DNA of 64,000 nt from Marinobacter denitrificans (GTDB taxonomy: Bacteria > Pseudomonadota > Gammaproteobacteria > Pseudomonadales > Oleiphilaceae), in NCBI RefSeq assembly GCF_008795955.1, contig NZ_VMHN01000010.1, positions 62,001 through 126,000 of the forward strand, given 5' to 3'. The notes beneath the pieces were generated by a model. That model searched no databases and was not told where the DNA came from. It was given only the letters and a program-made list of their open reading frames with translations. Shown in pieces: positions 8,895-18,400 of the stretch. The translations under genes were made by a program, and so were the position numbers. The stretch's first letter is position 1, and the number at the start of each line of letters is the position of its first letter.

Positions 8895-11170
8895 ACGAAC
8901 TCAGGGTTGCAGTGCGAACCCTCTGCGAGTTCGCTGCCCGCAAAGGTGACCTGGACTTGCGCTACACGCCGGCACCCACTTCCGAGGAAGGCATTGCCGG
9001 CCACGGGGCCGTGCAGGCCCGACGTGGCCCGAGGTACCAGAGCGAAGTGGCCCTGGCTGGCCAGTGCGGTAACCTGATGGTCAGCGGACGAGCCGATGGT
9101 TACGACCCGATTGCCGGCAGGCTGGAAGAAATAAAAACCCACCGGGGCGACCTGTCACGGGTGCGTGAAGCCCAGCGCAACCTCCACCGTGCGCAATTAC
9201 GGGTTTACGGGGCCCTTCTGTGCCGCCAGGAAAAACTGAAAACCATTGAGCTGACCCTGATTTATTACGATGTCGGCAAGGACAAGGAAACCCCTGTCAG
9301 CGAAACCGCCAGCGCCGACGACCTCTGGCAGGAACTGGAACAGCTTTGTGCAACTTACAGCGGCTGGGCGGAACAGGAGGCCAGTCATCGGCAAGAACGG
9401 GACCTGGCCCTGCGGCGACTGACGTTCCCCTTTCCTGACTTCCGCCCCCGGCAACGGGCCCTGGCGGAGACCGTTTACAAGAACACCGTTCGCAACCAAT
9501 CGTTGCTGTTGGAAGCGCCCACCGGCCTGGGCAAAACTCTGGGCACCCTGTTCCCGGCGCTGAAGGCCATGCCTGCGGCCAAACAGGACAGGCTCTTCTA
9601 CCTGACCAGCCGCAACACCGCCCGCCAATTAGCGGTGGACGCCGTTCATCTGTTGCGTGAGAAGCAACCCGGGCTCCTGTCACTACGGACCCTGGAACTG
9701 GTGGCCAAGGAGCACGCCTGCGAACACCCGGACAAGGCCTGCCATGGCGACTCGTGCCCACTGGCCAAAGGCTTCTTCGACCGACTGCCGGAGGCCCGGG
9801 CGGAGGCGGCCAGCCACACAGGCGCCCTGACTCAACCGGTGTTGGCAGACATTGCCAGCAACCATGGTATCTGCCCCTATTTCCTGGCCCAGGAGATGGC
9901 CCGCTGGTGTGATGTGGTGGTGGCAGACGTCAACCGTATGTTCGACCAGTCCGCCCTGCTCCACGCACTGGTTCGGCAGAATGACTGGAAAGCCAGTTTG
10001 CTGATTGACGAAGCCCACAATCTGGTGGACCGGGCCCGGGGCATGTACTCGGTGGAACTGAGTCAGACCCGCCTGCTGCGAATTCGAAAGCAGGCACCCA
10101 AAGCCCTGAAGTCACACCTCAGCGGGGTAGCCCGGGCCTGGCAATCGGTCATCCGCGACCATGCCCCGCACATCAGCCGTGAACCGGTGATACTGGACAA
10201 CCTGCCTGGCTCACTCACCGGCGCCCTGAACCGCTTGGTGTCTGCCATTACCGACTACCTGGCGGACAATCCTCCGGACCTGGCACTGCAGGAACTGATG
10301 TTCGAAAGCCTGGCTTATACCAAACTGGCTGAGGTCTTCGGAGAGCACTCCCTGTGCGAACTGGTCAGGCCCGGCCGCGGCAAGGCACAACTGGCCATCC
10401 GCAACCTGATCCCGGCGGACTTCCTCAGGCCTCGCTTCGAGGCCGCTGACAGCACTCTGCTGTTTTCCGCCACCCTGTCGCCCGGCATCTATTACCGTGA
10501 TTTGTTGGGCATGCCGGAAGATACGTGCTTCCAGTCGCTGCCAGGCCCGTTTTCGGCCGAACAGCTGGAAGTGCACTTCACACCCAGGATCAGCACCCGA
10601 CAGGCAGACCGGCAACGCTCTCTGGCACCGATTGCCGACATTATCGCGCAACAGTACCGGGATCGACCGGGCAACTACCTGGCCTTTTTCAGCAGCTTTG
10701 CCTACCTCAACCGAGTGCGCGACGCCCTTGCCGAGCTGGCGCCGGAGATTCCCCTGCGGGCCCAGCAACCGGGCATGTCCGGCGAGGAGCGGGCCGCGTT
10801 CCTCGACGAGTTTCGGGAGGACAATTCAGGCGTTGCCTTTGCCGTACTTGGCGGCGTGTTCAGCGAAGGCATCGACCTGCCCGGTGACCGCCTGATCGGC
10901 GCCTTCGTGGCTACCCTGGGCCTGCCCCCGTTTGACGCCTGGCACGAGATCCTGCGACAGCGACTGGAACAGCGCTTCGGCGCCGGCCAGGCCTACACCT
11001 ACCTGATCCCAGGCCTGCAGAAAGTGGCCCAGGCCGCCGGCCGGGTGATCCGCACACCGGAAGATCGGGGTGTAATCTGGCTGATTGATGACCGCTTCCT
11101 GCGGCCGGACATCCGTCAGTTGCTGCCTGGCTGGTGGATGCCGGCCGGCAATACCGGCCACTCCTTATAG
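8891..11170 (+). CDS. XPD/DinG-family DNA helicase with N-terminal PD-(D/E)XK nuclease-like domain
   Basis: A 759-residue superfamily 2 helicase. The N-terminal ~170 residues carry a Cas4/RecB-like nuclease signature: Asp69 in SGRADGYD and Glu80-Ile-Lys82 in LEEIKTHRGD. Then come Walker A APTGLGKT (209-216), four Cys (277, 284, 289, 328) placed like the iron-sulfur cluster ligands of XPD, the DEAH box (373-376), and C-terminal motifs including GGVFSEGIDLPGDRL and QAAGRVIRT. Such proteins unwind DNA 5' to 3'. Its ATG overlaps the FAN1 stop (ATGA), so both are made from one transcript. Crosslink or flap repair is the likely joint role (inference). Confidence 0.92.
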   Translation: MNELRVAVRTLCEFAARKGDLDLRYTPAPTSEEGIAGHGAVQARRGPRYQSEVALAGQCGNLMVSGRADGYDPIAGRLEEIKTHRGDLSRVREAQRNLHRAQLRVYGALLCRQEKLKTIELTLIYYDVGKDKETPVSETASADDLWQELEQLCATYSGWAEQEASHRQERDLALRRLTFPFPDFRPRQRALAETVYKNTVRNQSLLLEAPTGLGKTLGTLFPALKAMPAAKQDRLFYLTSRNTARQLAVDAVHLLREKQPGLLSLRTLELVAKEHACEHPDKACHGDSCPLAKGFFDRLPEARAEAASHTGALTQPVLADIASNHGICPYFLAQEMARWCDVVVADVNRMFDQSALLHALVRQNDWKASLLIDEAHNLVDRARGMYSVELSQTRLLRIRKQAPKALKSHLSGVARAWQSVIRDHAPHISREPVILDNLPGSLTGALNRLVSAITDYLADNPPDLALQELMFESLAYTKLAEVFGEHSLCELVRPGRGKAQLAIRNLIPADFLRPRFEAADSTLLFSATLSPGIYYRDLLGMPEDTCFQSLPGPFSAEQLEVHFTPRISTRQADRQRSLAPIADIIAQQYRDRPGNYLAFFSSFAYLNRVRDALAELAPEIPLRAQQPGMSGEERAAFLDEFREDNSGVAFAVLGGVFSEGIDLPGDRLIGAFVATLGLPPFDAWHEILRQRLEQRFGAGQAYTYLIPGLQKVAQAAGRVIRTPEDRGVIWLIDDRFLRPDIRQLLPGWWMPAGNTGHSL

Positions 11171-11226
11171 CGGCATACCCATCGGTTTTTGTTATGCTGC
11201 GGGATAGTTCAGAATCGGAGCATTCA

Positions 11227-12231
11227 ATGTCGCAGTCTTCCTACGCTCAATTTCCCTCCTACTCCCTTCTGGAGCTGGCTTCGGTCCGCGAAGGCGATTC
11301 CGTCGGCCAGACCCTGGCCAACAGCGTGGCCTATGCCCAGCATGCGGAAAGCCTCGGATTCCAGCGCTTCTGGCTGGCCGAACACCACAACATGGAAGGA
11401 ATCAGCAGTTCCGCAACAGCGGTTCTGGTGGGCCACATTGCCGGCGCCACCGAAACACTTCGCGTGGGTTCGGGCGGCGTCATGCTGCCCAATCACCCTC
11501 CCCTGGTGATCGCCGAGCAGTTCGGCACCCTGGAAAGCCTGTACCCGGGGCGGATCGACCTGGGCCTGGGCCGTGCGCCGGGCACTGACCCGATTACCAG
11601 CCGCGCCCTGCGCCGGGAAGGCCTGGGAGCGGAGCAGTTCCCCGAGGACGTTGCCCGCCTGCAGGCGTTGCTCGGCCCGCTTCAGCCGGGCCAGCCGGTA
11701 AAAGCCATTCCCGGTGCCGGTACCAACGTGCCCATCTGGCTGTTAGGTTCCAGCCTCTACAGCGCCCAACTGGCCGCCATGCGGGGCCTGCCCTACGCCT
11801 TTGCCGGCCATTTTGCGCCACGGCTCTACCGCGAAGCGATCCAGACTTACAGGGATAACTTCCAGCCCTCCGCACAGTTGGACAAACCCTACGTGATTCT
11901 GGCCGTGCCGGCGGTGCCGGCAGATACCGACGAGGAAGCGCAGTTCCTGGCCACCACCAGTTATCAGCGCATTCTGTCGCTGTTCCGGGGCCAGCCATTG
12001 TGGATGCGCCCGCCGGTGGAATCCATGGACGGCCTGTGGAACAGTGGGGAGAAGGCCAGCGTAAAGGATTTCCTGTCACTGCAATTACTGGGCAGTGGGG
12101 ACAGCATTCGCAAGCAGCTGGAGCGGTTACTGCAGACGGTGGAAGTGGACGAACTGATGTTCACCGTAGACCTTTACGACCCCGAAAAACGCCGGCACGC
12201 GCTGGACATTCTTGCGGCAACCCGACACTGA
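11227..12231 (+). CDS. LLM-class flavin-dependent oxidoreductase (luciferase-like)
   Basis: A 334-residue TIM-barrel protein of the bacterial luciferase-like family, group with YhbW-type members. Recognisable stretches are RFWLAEHHNMEGISSSA, VGSGGVMLPNHPPLVIAEQF and GRIDLGLGRAPGTD, which form the FMN/F420-binding face. ATG 11227 gives the family-standard start MSQSSYAQFPSYSLLELA; the frame is open further back, but that part overlaps the helicase gene. The substrate cannot be deduced. It is followed after 21 bases by a small hydrolase on the same strand, so a two-gene operon is possible. Confidence 0.88.
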   Translation: MSQSSYAQFPSYSLLELASVREGDSVGQTLANSVAYAQHAESLGFQRFWLAEHHNMEGISSSATAVLVGHIAGATETLRVGSGGVMLPNHPPLVIAEQFGTLESLYPGRIDLGLGRAPGTDPITSRALRREGLGAEQFPEDVARLQALLGPLQPGQPVKAIPGAGTNVPIWLLGSSLYSAQLAAMRGLPYAFAGHFAPRLYREAIQTYRDNFQPSAQLDKPYVILAVPAVPADTDEEAQFLATTSYQRILSLFRGQPLWMRPPVESMDGLWNSGEKASVKDFLSLQLLGSGDSIRKQLERLLQTVEVDELMFTVDLYDPEKRRHALDILAATRH

Positions 12232-12252
12232 ACCCGCTCACCGGAGGTAACT

Positions 12253-12783
12253 ATGGCGCCATCTGACATTCACGTATTCCTCTCCCACGGGCTGGAGAGC
12301 GGGCCCGGCGGCACCAAGGTGCAGGCGTTGAAAGCCGAAGCCGAAACCTTCCCGAGGATCACGGCAATCGCCCTGGACCATCGCAGTACGAAAGTGCCGA
12401 TGGAACGGCTCCAGCAAATGAAAGAGGCCATGGCCGAAGCCGGAGCCCACCCGGAACGCACCATTCTGGTGGGGTCCAGTATGGGTGGCTGGGTCTGTGC
12501 CCGCACCAGTGCCGAAACGCCGGTCCTGGGCTGCTTCCTGCTGGCCCCGGCGCTGGCAATGTCGGCCTATCCCCAGTCAAGCCCGCGGATTCAGGCCCGG
12601 CATACCCAGATCATTCATGGCTGGGACGATGATGTGGTGTTGCCCATGCCGGTGATCGAACTGGCACGGGAACAGAAGCTCCCGTTGCTAATCCTCCCGG
12701 ACGGGCACCGGCTGGAGAACAGTCTGGAGCGGCTGGTGAGCGAGTTCAGAACCTTCATGGCCAGCTGCCTGCCGGCAAACTGA
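12253..12783 (+). CDS. Small alpha/beta-hydrolase (YqiA/RBBP9-like)
   Basis: A 176-residue compact alpha/beta-hydrolase. The nucleophile elbow is VGSSMGGW with Ser76; the acid is likely in HGWDDDVV (near residue 120) and the base is His in PDGHRLENS (near residue 155). Early residues HVFLSHGLESGPGGTK form the oxyanion-hole loop. GGAGGT lies directly upstream at good spacing. Length and motifs fit YqiA/YcfP-like esterases acting in the cytoplasm. The natural substrate is unknown. Confidence 0.8.
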   Translation: MAPSDIHVFLSHGLESGPGGTKVQALKAEAETFPRITAIALDHRSTKVPMERLQQMKEAMAEAGAHPERTILVGSSMGGWVCARTSAETPVLGCFLLAPALAMSAYPQSSPRIQARHTQIIHGWDDDVVLPMPVIELAREQKLPLLILPDGHRLENSLERLVSEFRTFMASCLPAN

Positions 12784-12794
12784 CAGGCAGGGCT

Positions 12795-13253
12795 CTATTT
12801 CATCCGCGTAGCCTCGAACACCGCCAGCTCTTCTCCGGCGTCACCCAGCAGCCGTAGCTCGATGCCGTCCAGGTTGACCCCCACGGTCTTGGCCAGTGCG
12901 GCAAACAGCTGGCTCTCTGTCTGGTTATCCGGGCAGGCCATCCGGGTGCTGCTCATTGCATCGAATAGCAGGTTTTCGCCCTCGACGCGATAGTTACCCA
13001 TGTACTGGTTGCAGCCACTGAATCCACTTACCCGGCCATCGTCGAGGAACAGGATATGGGCTTTCTGTTCCCTCTCGGTTTCCGGGACCGGTTCGCCGGC
13101 TACACTCACCAGTTGCCAGTAGGTATTGGTCAGCGGCATGGCAACGATATCACCGCCCGCACTGTCTGGCGCTGGCGAGCCTGCGCAACCGGCCAGTAAC
13201 AGCACAGCGAACAGCGTTACCACATACCCCGATGTCTGGATTGTTCTTTTCAT
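12795..13253 (-). CDS. META-domain lipoprotein (HslJ-like)
   Basis: A 152-residue lipoprotein with signal peptide and lipobox LAGC (Cys23), followed by a low-complexity linker and one META/HslJ domain (NTYWQLVSVAGEPVP, FLDDGRVSGFSGCNQYMGNY). HslJ-type proteins are heat-shock or envelope-stress linked outer-membrane proteins of unclear biochemistry. It is convergent with the hydrolase gene (11 bases) and lies 31 bases downstream of recD on the same strand, so read-through from recCBD is possible. Confidence 0.85.
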   Translation of the reverse strand: MKRTIQTSGYVVTLFAVLLLAGCAGSPAPDSAGGDIVAMPLTNTYWQLVSVAGEPVPETEREQKAHILFLDDGRVSGFSGCNQYMGNYRVEGENLLFDAMSSTRMACPDNQTESQLFAALAKTVGVNLDGIELRLLGDAGEELAVFEATRMK

Positions 13254-13284
13254 TCCGTTTCTCCCTGCTGGGGATTAATCATGG

Positions 13285-15429
13285 TCAGCGAGTCAACAAC
13301 AACCTGGCCAGCCCTGAGGCCCTGATCACTCCGCGGCCCACGGCTTCTTTCAGTACACCGTCCTGGCTCACCACCAGGCTCAGCCAGTGTCGGGCCCGGG
13401 TGATGCCGGTATACACCAGTTCCCGGGTCAGTACCGGGGTCATGCGGTCCGGGATCACCAGGCAGGCGTGGGTGAATTCCGAGCCCTGGGATTTGTGCAC
13501 CGTCATGGCGTAGACCGTTTCCAGCGACTGCAGTCGGCTGGGGGATATCCAGCGAATGCTGCCGCTGCCATCACTGGATGGGAACGCCACCCGGAGCGTA
13601 TCCACCGGCTCCCCGATTTCGTTACTATCCCATGGCACGCTGAGGGTGACACCGATATCGCCGTTCATCAGGCCCAGATTATAGTCGTTTCCGGTGATCA
13701 GTACCGGACGGCCCGCGTACCAGCCCTCGGTTCGCTCGATAAGGCCGGTGCCACGCAACCGTTCGGCGATTTCACGGTTAAGCCCTTCCACACCGAACGG
13801 GCCCTGGCGCAGGGCGCACAGAACCTTGAAGTCGTTGAATGCGGTCAGCACGTTGGTTGCCCATGCATCCCACTGTTCGCGGGCGTCAACCTCACCGCCG
13901 GCGGAGGGCCTATGATCCCGGATGATTCGCAGGTAGTGGCCATAGCCCACCGGTGGCTCAACGGGAGTTTCGTTGATCAGGCGCCCGTGACCGCGATTAT
14001 AGAAAAGTTCCGGGCTGCCGGTGAGGGCGTGGTCCGAGAGTAAAGCCAGCCAAGCCACGTCTTCGAATGCCTGCCCCTGGCACTGACCGATCAAATGCCT
14101 GTCCAGCTTGCCTGCATTAGTGGCCGCGGCCAGCACACCGATGCCGCTGCGCTGGTCAAAGCGATAGCTCTTGCGCAGCATGGCAACCGCCTGGTCCAGA
14201 GGCACACCCTCAGCATCGGTCAGTTCCGGTGGTAACTGGCAGCCGGTCACCGACTCCAGCCATCGTGCGGTCTCGGGCCAATAATGAGCGCCTTCGGCGC
14301 GCTGGCAGAGTTCCCCCAATACCGCACCGGCGTCCACAGACGCCAGCTGGTCCTTGTCCCCAAGCATGATCAACCGTGCTTTTGCCGGCAACGCCGCGAA
14401 CACCGAGGCCATCAGGTCCACATCCACCATGGAGGCTTCATCGATCACCAGGATATCCACTGGCAGAGGATTATCTTCATTATGGCGGAAACTTCGCGAA
14501 CCCGGCCGGCTCCCCAACAATCGGTGCAAGGTGGTGACCTGGGTGGGGATTGCGGATTTGTGGGGCCGCCCCGGCAGGTCGTCCAGAGGCAGACGGTCAA
14601 CCGCACCGCCAATGGACTCGCTCAGCCTTGCGGCGGCTTTGCCGGTGGGAGCAGACAGACGAATACGAAGATACGGGCTGCCACTGTTGCCCTCAGCCGC
14701 TTCACAGGCCACCGACTGAAGGGCTGCCAGCAGGTTCACCACCGTGGTGGTCTTGCCGGTGCCGGGGCCGCCGGTGATCACACTGAACCGGTTACGGGCA
14801 GCCAGGGCACAGGCCAGCTTCTGATAGTCCGGTTCCCGGCTGTTGCCAAACAGAGCATCCAGCGCCCGGGCCAGCAGAGCTTCGTCCGTCAATGCGGCAC
14901 GATGCCCAAGGCGATCCCGGATGCCCGCAGCAATAGCCTGCTCGTAACGCCAGAACCGGCGCAGGTACAGTCGCGGGCCATCCAGTACCAGGGGCGTCGA
15001 CTGCTCACCGTCACCGACCGCGCAGCTGTTGTTGAGCCTGGCCAGCAATTCGTCCGGGGTGATGCCGCGGAACAAATCCGCCGGCCGCAGGCTGCCTTCC
15101 GGGAGCGACCCGACTCCTTCCGGCGGCAGCACCAGGGTGGGCTCGGTAGCCTGGCAGAGGTGTTTTATATCCAGGCACACGTGCCCACGTCCGACCTGGT
15201 GAGAGACCATCGCCGCCAGCAACGCCAGCATGGCCGACGGTTGCTCACCCTGCTCTCCAACAATGTTGCAGACAAAGCCCGCAAAGGCGTGATCCAGGGC
15301 GCGGATCCAGTCGCGCTCTACCCAGTCATCGAGCAGCGCCAATGCCTCAGTGGCGTTTTCGGGTATGGCGGCCGGCTCTGGCGGAACAGCGTCGAACAGG
15401 TCTTGAATGTATCCGCTCTCTCCGGTCAT
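13285..15429 (-). CDS. recD: Exodeoxyribonuclease V alpha subunit
   Basis: A 714-residue superfamily 1B helicase, the fast 5'-3' motor of RecBCD. Walker A is VITGGPGTGKTTTVVN (about residues 216-230), motif II is LVIDEASMVD, and motifs V-VI appear as YAMTVHKSQGSEF and LVYTGITRARHWL near the end. The N-terminal ~150 residues match the RecB-contacting domain. Its ATG overlaps the recB stop (ATGA). It is the last of recC-recB-recD. With RecB and RecC it degrades and resects double-strand ends until a Chi site, loading RecA. Confidence 0.95.
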   Translation of the reverse strand: MTGESGYIQDLFDAVPPEPAAIPENATEALALLDDWVERDWIRALDHAFAGFVCNIVGEQGEQPSAMLALLAAMVSHQVGRGHVCLDIKHLCQATEPTLVLPPEGVGSLPEGSLRPADLFRGITPDELLARLNNSCAVGDGEQSTPLVLDGPRLYLRRFWRYEQAIAAGIRDRLGHRAALTDEALLARALDALFGNSREPDYQKLACALAARNRFSVITGGPGTGKTTTVVNLLAALQSVACEAAEGNSGSPYLRIRLSAPTGKAAARLSESIGGAVDRLPLDDLPGRPHKSAIPTQVTTLHRLLGSRPGSRSFRHNEDNPLPVDILVIDEASMVDVDLMASVFAALPAKARLIMLGDKDQLASVDAGAVLGELCQRAEGAHYWPETARWLESVTGCQLPPELTDAEGVPLDQAVAMLRKSYRFDQRSGIGVLAAATNAGKLDRHLIGQCQGQAFEDVAWLALLSDHALTGSPELFYNRGHGRLINETPVEPPVGYGHYLRIIRDHRPSAGGEVDAREQWDAWATNVLTAFNDFKVLCALRQGPFGVEGLNREIAERLRGTGLIERTEGWYAGRPVLITGNDYNLGLMNGDIGVTLSVPWDSNEIGEPVDTLRVAFPSSDGSGSIRWISPSRLQSLETVYAMTVHKSQGSEFTHACLVIPDRMTPVLTRELVYTGITRARHWLSLVVSQDGVLKEAVGRGVIRASGLARLLLTR

Positions 15430-18400
15430 GCCGCCGTCTCCCGCTGGCCACTGAACAGCTGGTCCAGCTCTTCGATCAGGGCCCGACCGGGCCGTTCGGT
15501 AAAGGCGCCGGCACCGGGCGCATCACACCCCCGCAGGAACAGGTAAACCGCACCACCGACGTGGGTATCGTAGTCATAGTCCGGCAGACGGGACTTCAGC
15601 AGCCGGTGCAAAGCCAACAGGTAGATGACGTATTGCAGGTCGTATCGGTGGTCTAGGATTTTTGCTTTCATGGCATCCGTTACATAGGCCTGATCATCCT
15701 CGCCCAGATAATTTGATTTGTAATCCAGCACGTAATAGCGGCCATCGTGCTCGAATACCAGGTCGATAAAGCCTTTGAGCATGCCGTTGAAGGTGGTTTC
15801 CAGAGCTTCCGGCCGGTTCTCGCCATTCAGGGTGTGCTGGCGAACCAGCTTGTCCATGGTACGGGTGTTCACCTGATGACTTTCAAACCAGAATTCCAGT
15901 TCGGGACGGTAGGTGTCCAGACCCGCGAGCGAGCAGACGCCTCTCCCGTCCGGAAGCGGAATGTCCCTGGTAATCAGCGTGTGCATCCAGGCTTTCAGGG
16001 TATCCGCCCAGTCGCTCCAGTTGCGCAGTTTGCAGCGACGTTCCAGCAACTCGTGGAGTTCAGCGGGGTCCTCGGCCACCTTGCGGAATCCCCGCTCGGC
16101 GCACCACTCCAGAATATCGTGAAGGAAAGTCCCGGGGCCGGCGCCTCTGGGGAAACTGTGCTGGTTAAAGGGAAGTGGTCCCTGCGCACTCGCTTCGGAG
16201 GCCGCTTCGGTGCCCGCAGCCTCATCTTCCTCACGGAGGTTCTCCTGCTCCGCGTCTTCACTGGCCGGCGCGAAGTCGTCACCGAAACCACTGCGGGCAC
16301 CATAGGTAATGGCGGAATAGCTGGCAATCCACCAGTTTTCCCGCGCTTCCCGTGTCGGCTCCAGGGCACTGCCAAGCGCAGGCTCCGCTTCGCCTGCGTA
16401 AACATCGTCTCCCGGTTCCGGCACTGAGGCCACCTCGATTGCGGGCTCGCCGGAAGCCATGGCCTGAAGGAAAGGCATCAGGTCCGTATCCTCGTCACTG
16501 GCCGTCTGACCTACCAGATGACCCAGCCCACTCCGACGCCAGCCCTTGATGCCGGCGGCACCGACCCAGGTGGCATGGCGAGAGCGAGTAAGCGCAACGT
16601 AGAATTTGCGGATGTCCTCACCCAGTCGTTCACGGTCGGCCCGGGCCAGGGTGTCGTCATCCGGTTCCAGGGATATCCGCAGTTTGCCCTCGGCGTCATG
16701 AAACTTGATGAAAGCCTGATTCGGCTTTTCCTCCCGGAATTCGGTGGCGAACGGCAGGAACACCAGCGGGTATTCCAGGCCTTTCGATTTGTGCACGGTA
16801 ACCACCTTTACCAGCCCGGCGTCACTTTCCAGGCGCATGGTGCGGTGTTCGTCCTCGTCGTCGGACTCCCGCAGCATCTCGGTGTAGTGGTGGATCAGGG
16901 CATGCTCACCGTCGAGTTGCTGGCTGTCCTGCTGCAGCAACTCGGCAATGTGCAGGATATCGGTCAACCCGCGTTCGCCGTCCGGGCCCGCCAACAGTTT
17001 TGCAGGCACTTCGTAGTCCATCAGCAGGCGCCGCAGCATCGGCAACACGCCCTGCTGTTGCCAGAGCTCACGGTAACCCTGGAAACGGTTGATCTCCCGG
17101 TCCAGCGCATTCTCGTCGCTGAGCAGACGGTCGAGATCCTGGTAGGCCAGGCCCATGGTGGGGGTGGCCAGGGCAGCGCGAATCAATGACAACTGACCAG
17201 GCTCGGCGCAGGCCTGTAGCCACTGCAGTAACTCCAACGCCTGTGCAGATTGAAGCACGGAATTACGGTCTGACAGGTATACGCTGCGAATCCCCCGGGC
17301 GCTTAACGCCTGCCGGACAGCATCCGCCTCGTCGCGCTTGTTCACCAGTATGGCAATGTGTTCCGGTCGCAGTGGGTCGATGGGCTGGCCCTCCGCCGCG
17401 AAGCCGGCCTCACCGGCCTGCCCCAGGTTGAGCAGCCGGGCAATTTCCGCTGAGCAGACATCCGCCATGGCTTCCCTGCCCGCTTCTTTGGCGATATGCC
17501 GGTCATCCGCAAGGGTCCAGAAGGTTAGTGGCGCCTGTGGCTCTCCGCGCACGCACCACTGCTGGTCGGTCCCTCTGGCGTTCACCGGGGTGAATGGTAG
17601 CGGGTTGTCTCCGCCGGACCGGAACATAAAGGCCCCCTCCGGCAACGACTGGTCAGCCTGCTTAAACACACGGTTTACACCACCCACCATGGCCACAGCG
17701 GAGCGGAAATTGGTGCCCAGGGTGTAGGTGCGGCTGCTGACGGCACGGCGGGCGTCCAGATAGGTGTAGATGTCCGCACCGCGAAACCCATAAATGGCCT
17801 GCTTGGGGTCGCCGATCATCAGCAGGCTGGAGTCCTGGTCATTACTTGCCACCCGGTACACACGGTCAAAAATCCGGTACTGGACCGGGTCAGTGTCCTG
17901 GAATTCATCAATCATCGCTACCGGGAACTGGCGGCGAATGGTCTCGGCCAGCCGCTCGCCCTGGGCGCTACCCAGAGCCTCATCCAGCCGTGTGAGCAGA
18001 TCATCAAAGCCCATACTGGCAAGGCGCTGTTTTTCACTGTCCAGGCGCCGGGCAATCCAGCAGGCGGCATGGTTGAGGATGTCCGGCTTTGCCACCGGCA
18101 TGGCTTTCAGGGCCGGTTTAAGCCCGGCAATGGCGTCCATGGCAGGATGGTGGGGCGGATCGTCATCGCCGGTCCATTTTTCCGCGAAGGCGTCGGCTTC
18201 CAGGGTGTCAAAGCCCTTGGGACGACTTCTGGACAGGAAATCATGGGGTTCGGCAGCATCGGTGGTGGCCCATTCCCGCAGGCAGTCCACGGCCTTCTGG
18301 ATGGAATTTTTAGTGCCGCCGTGCAATGGCTTAGGTTTGCGCTTTGCGGTTTCCGCCAGTAACTCATCCAGCTCATCACACCACGCGGGCCAGGGCGCTT

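Noticed and set aside
14284..15546. Plus-strand reading frame of 420 codons inside recD
   Set aside because: Antisense to recD with intact helicase motifs; Gln/Arg/His-rich composition typical of shadow translation.
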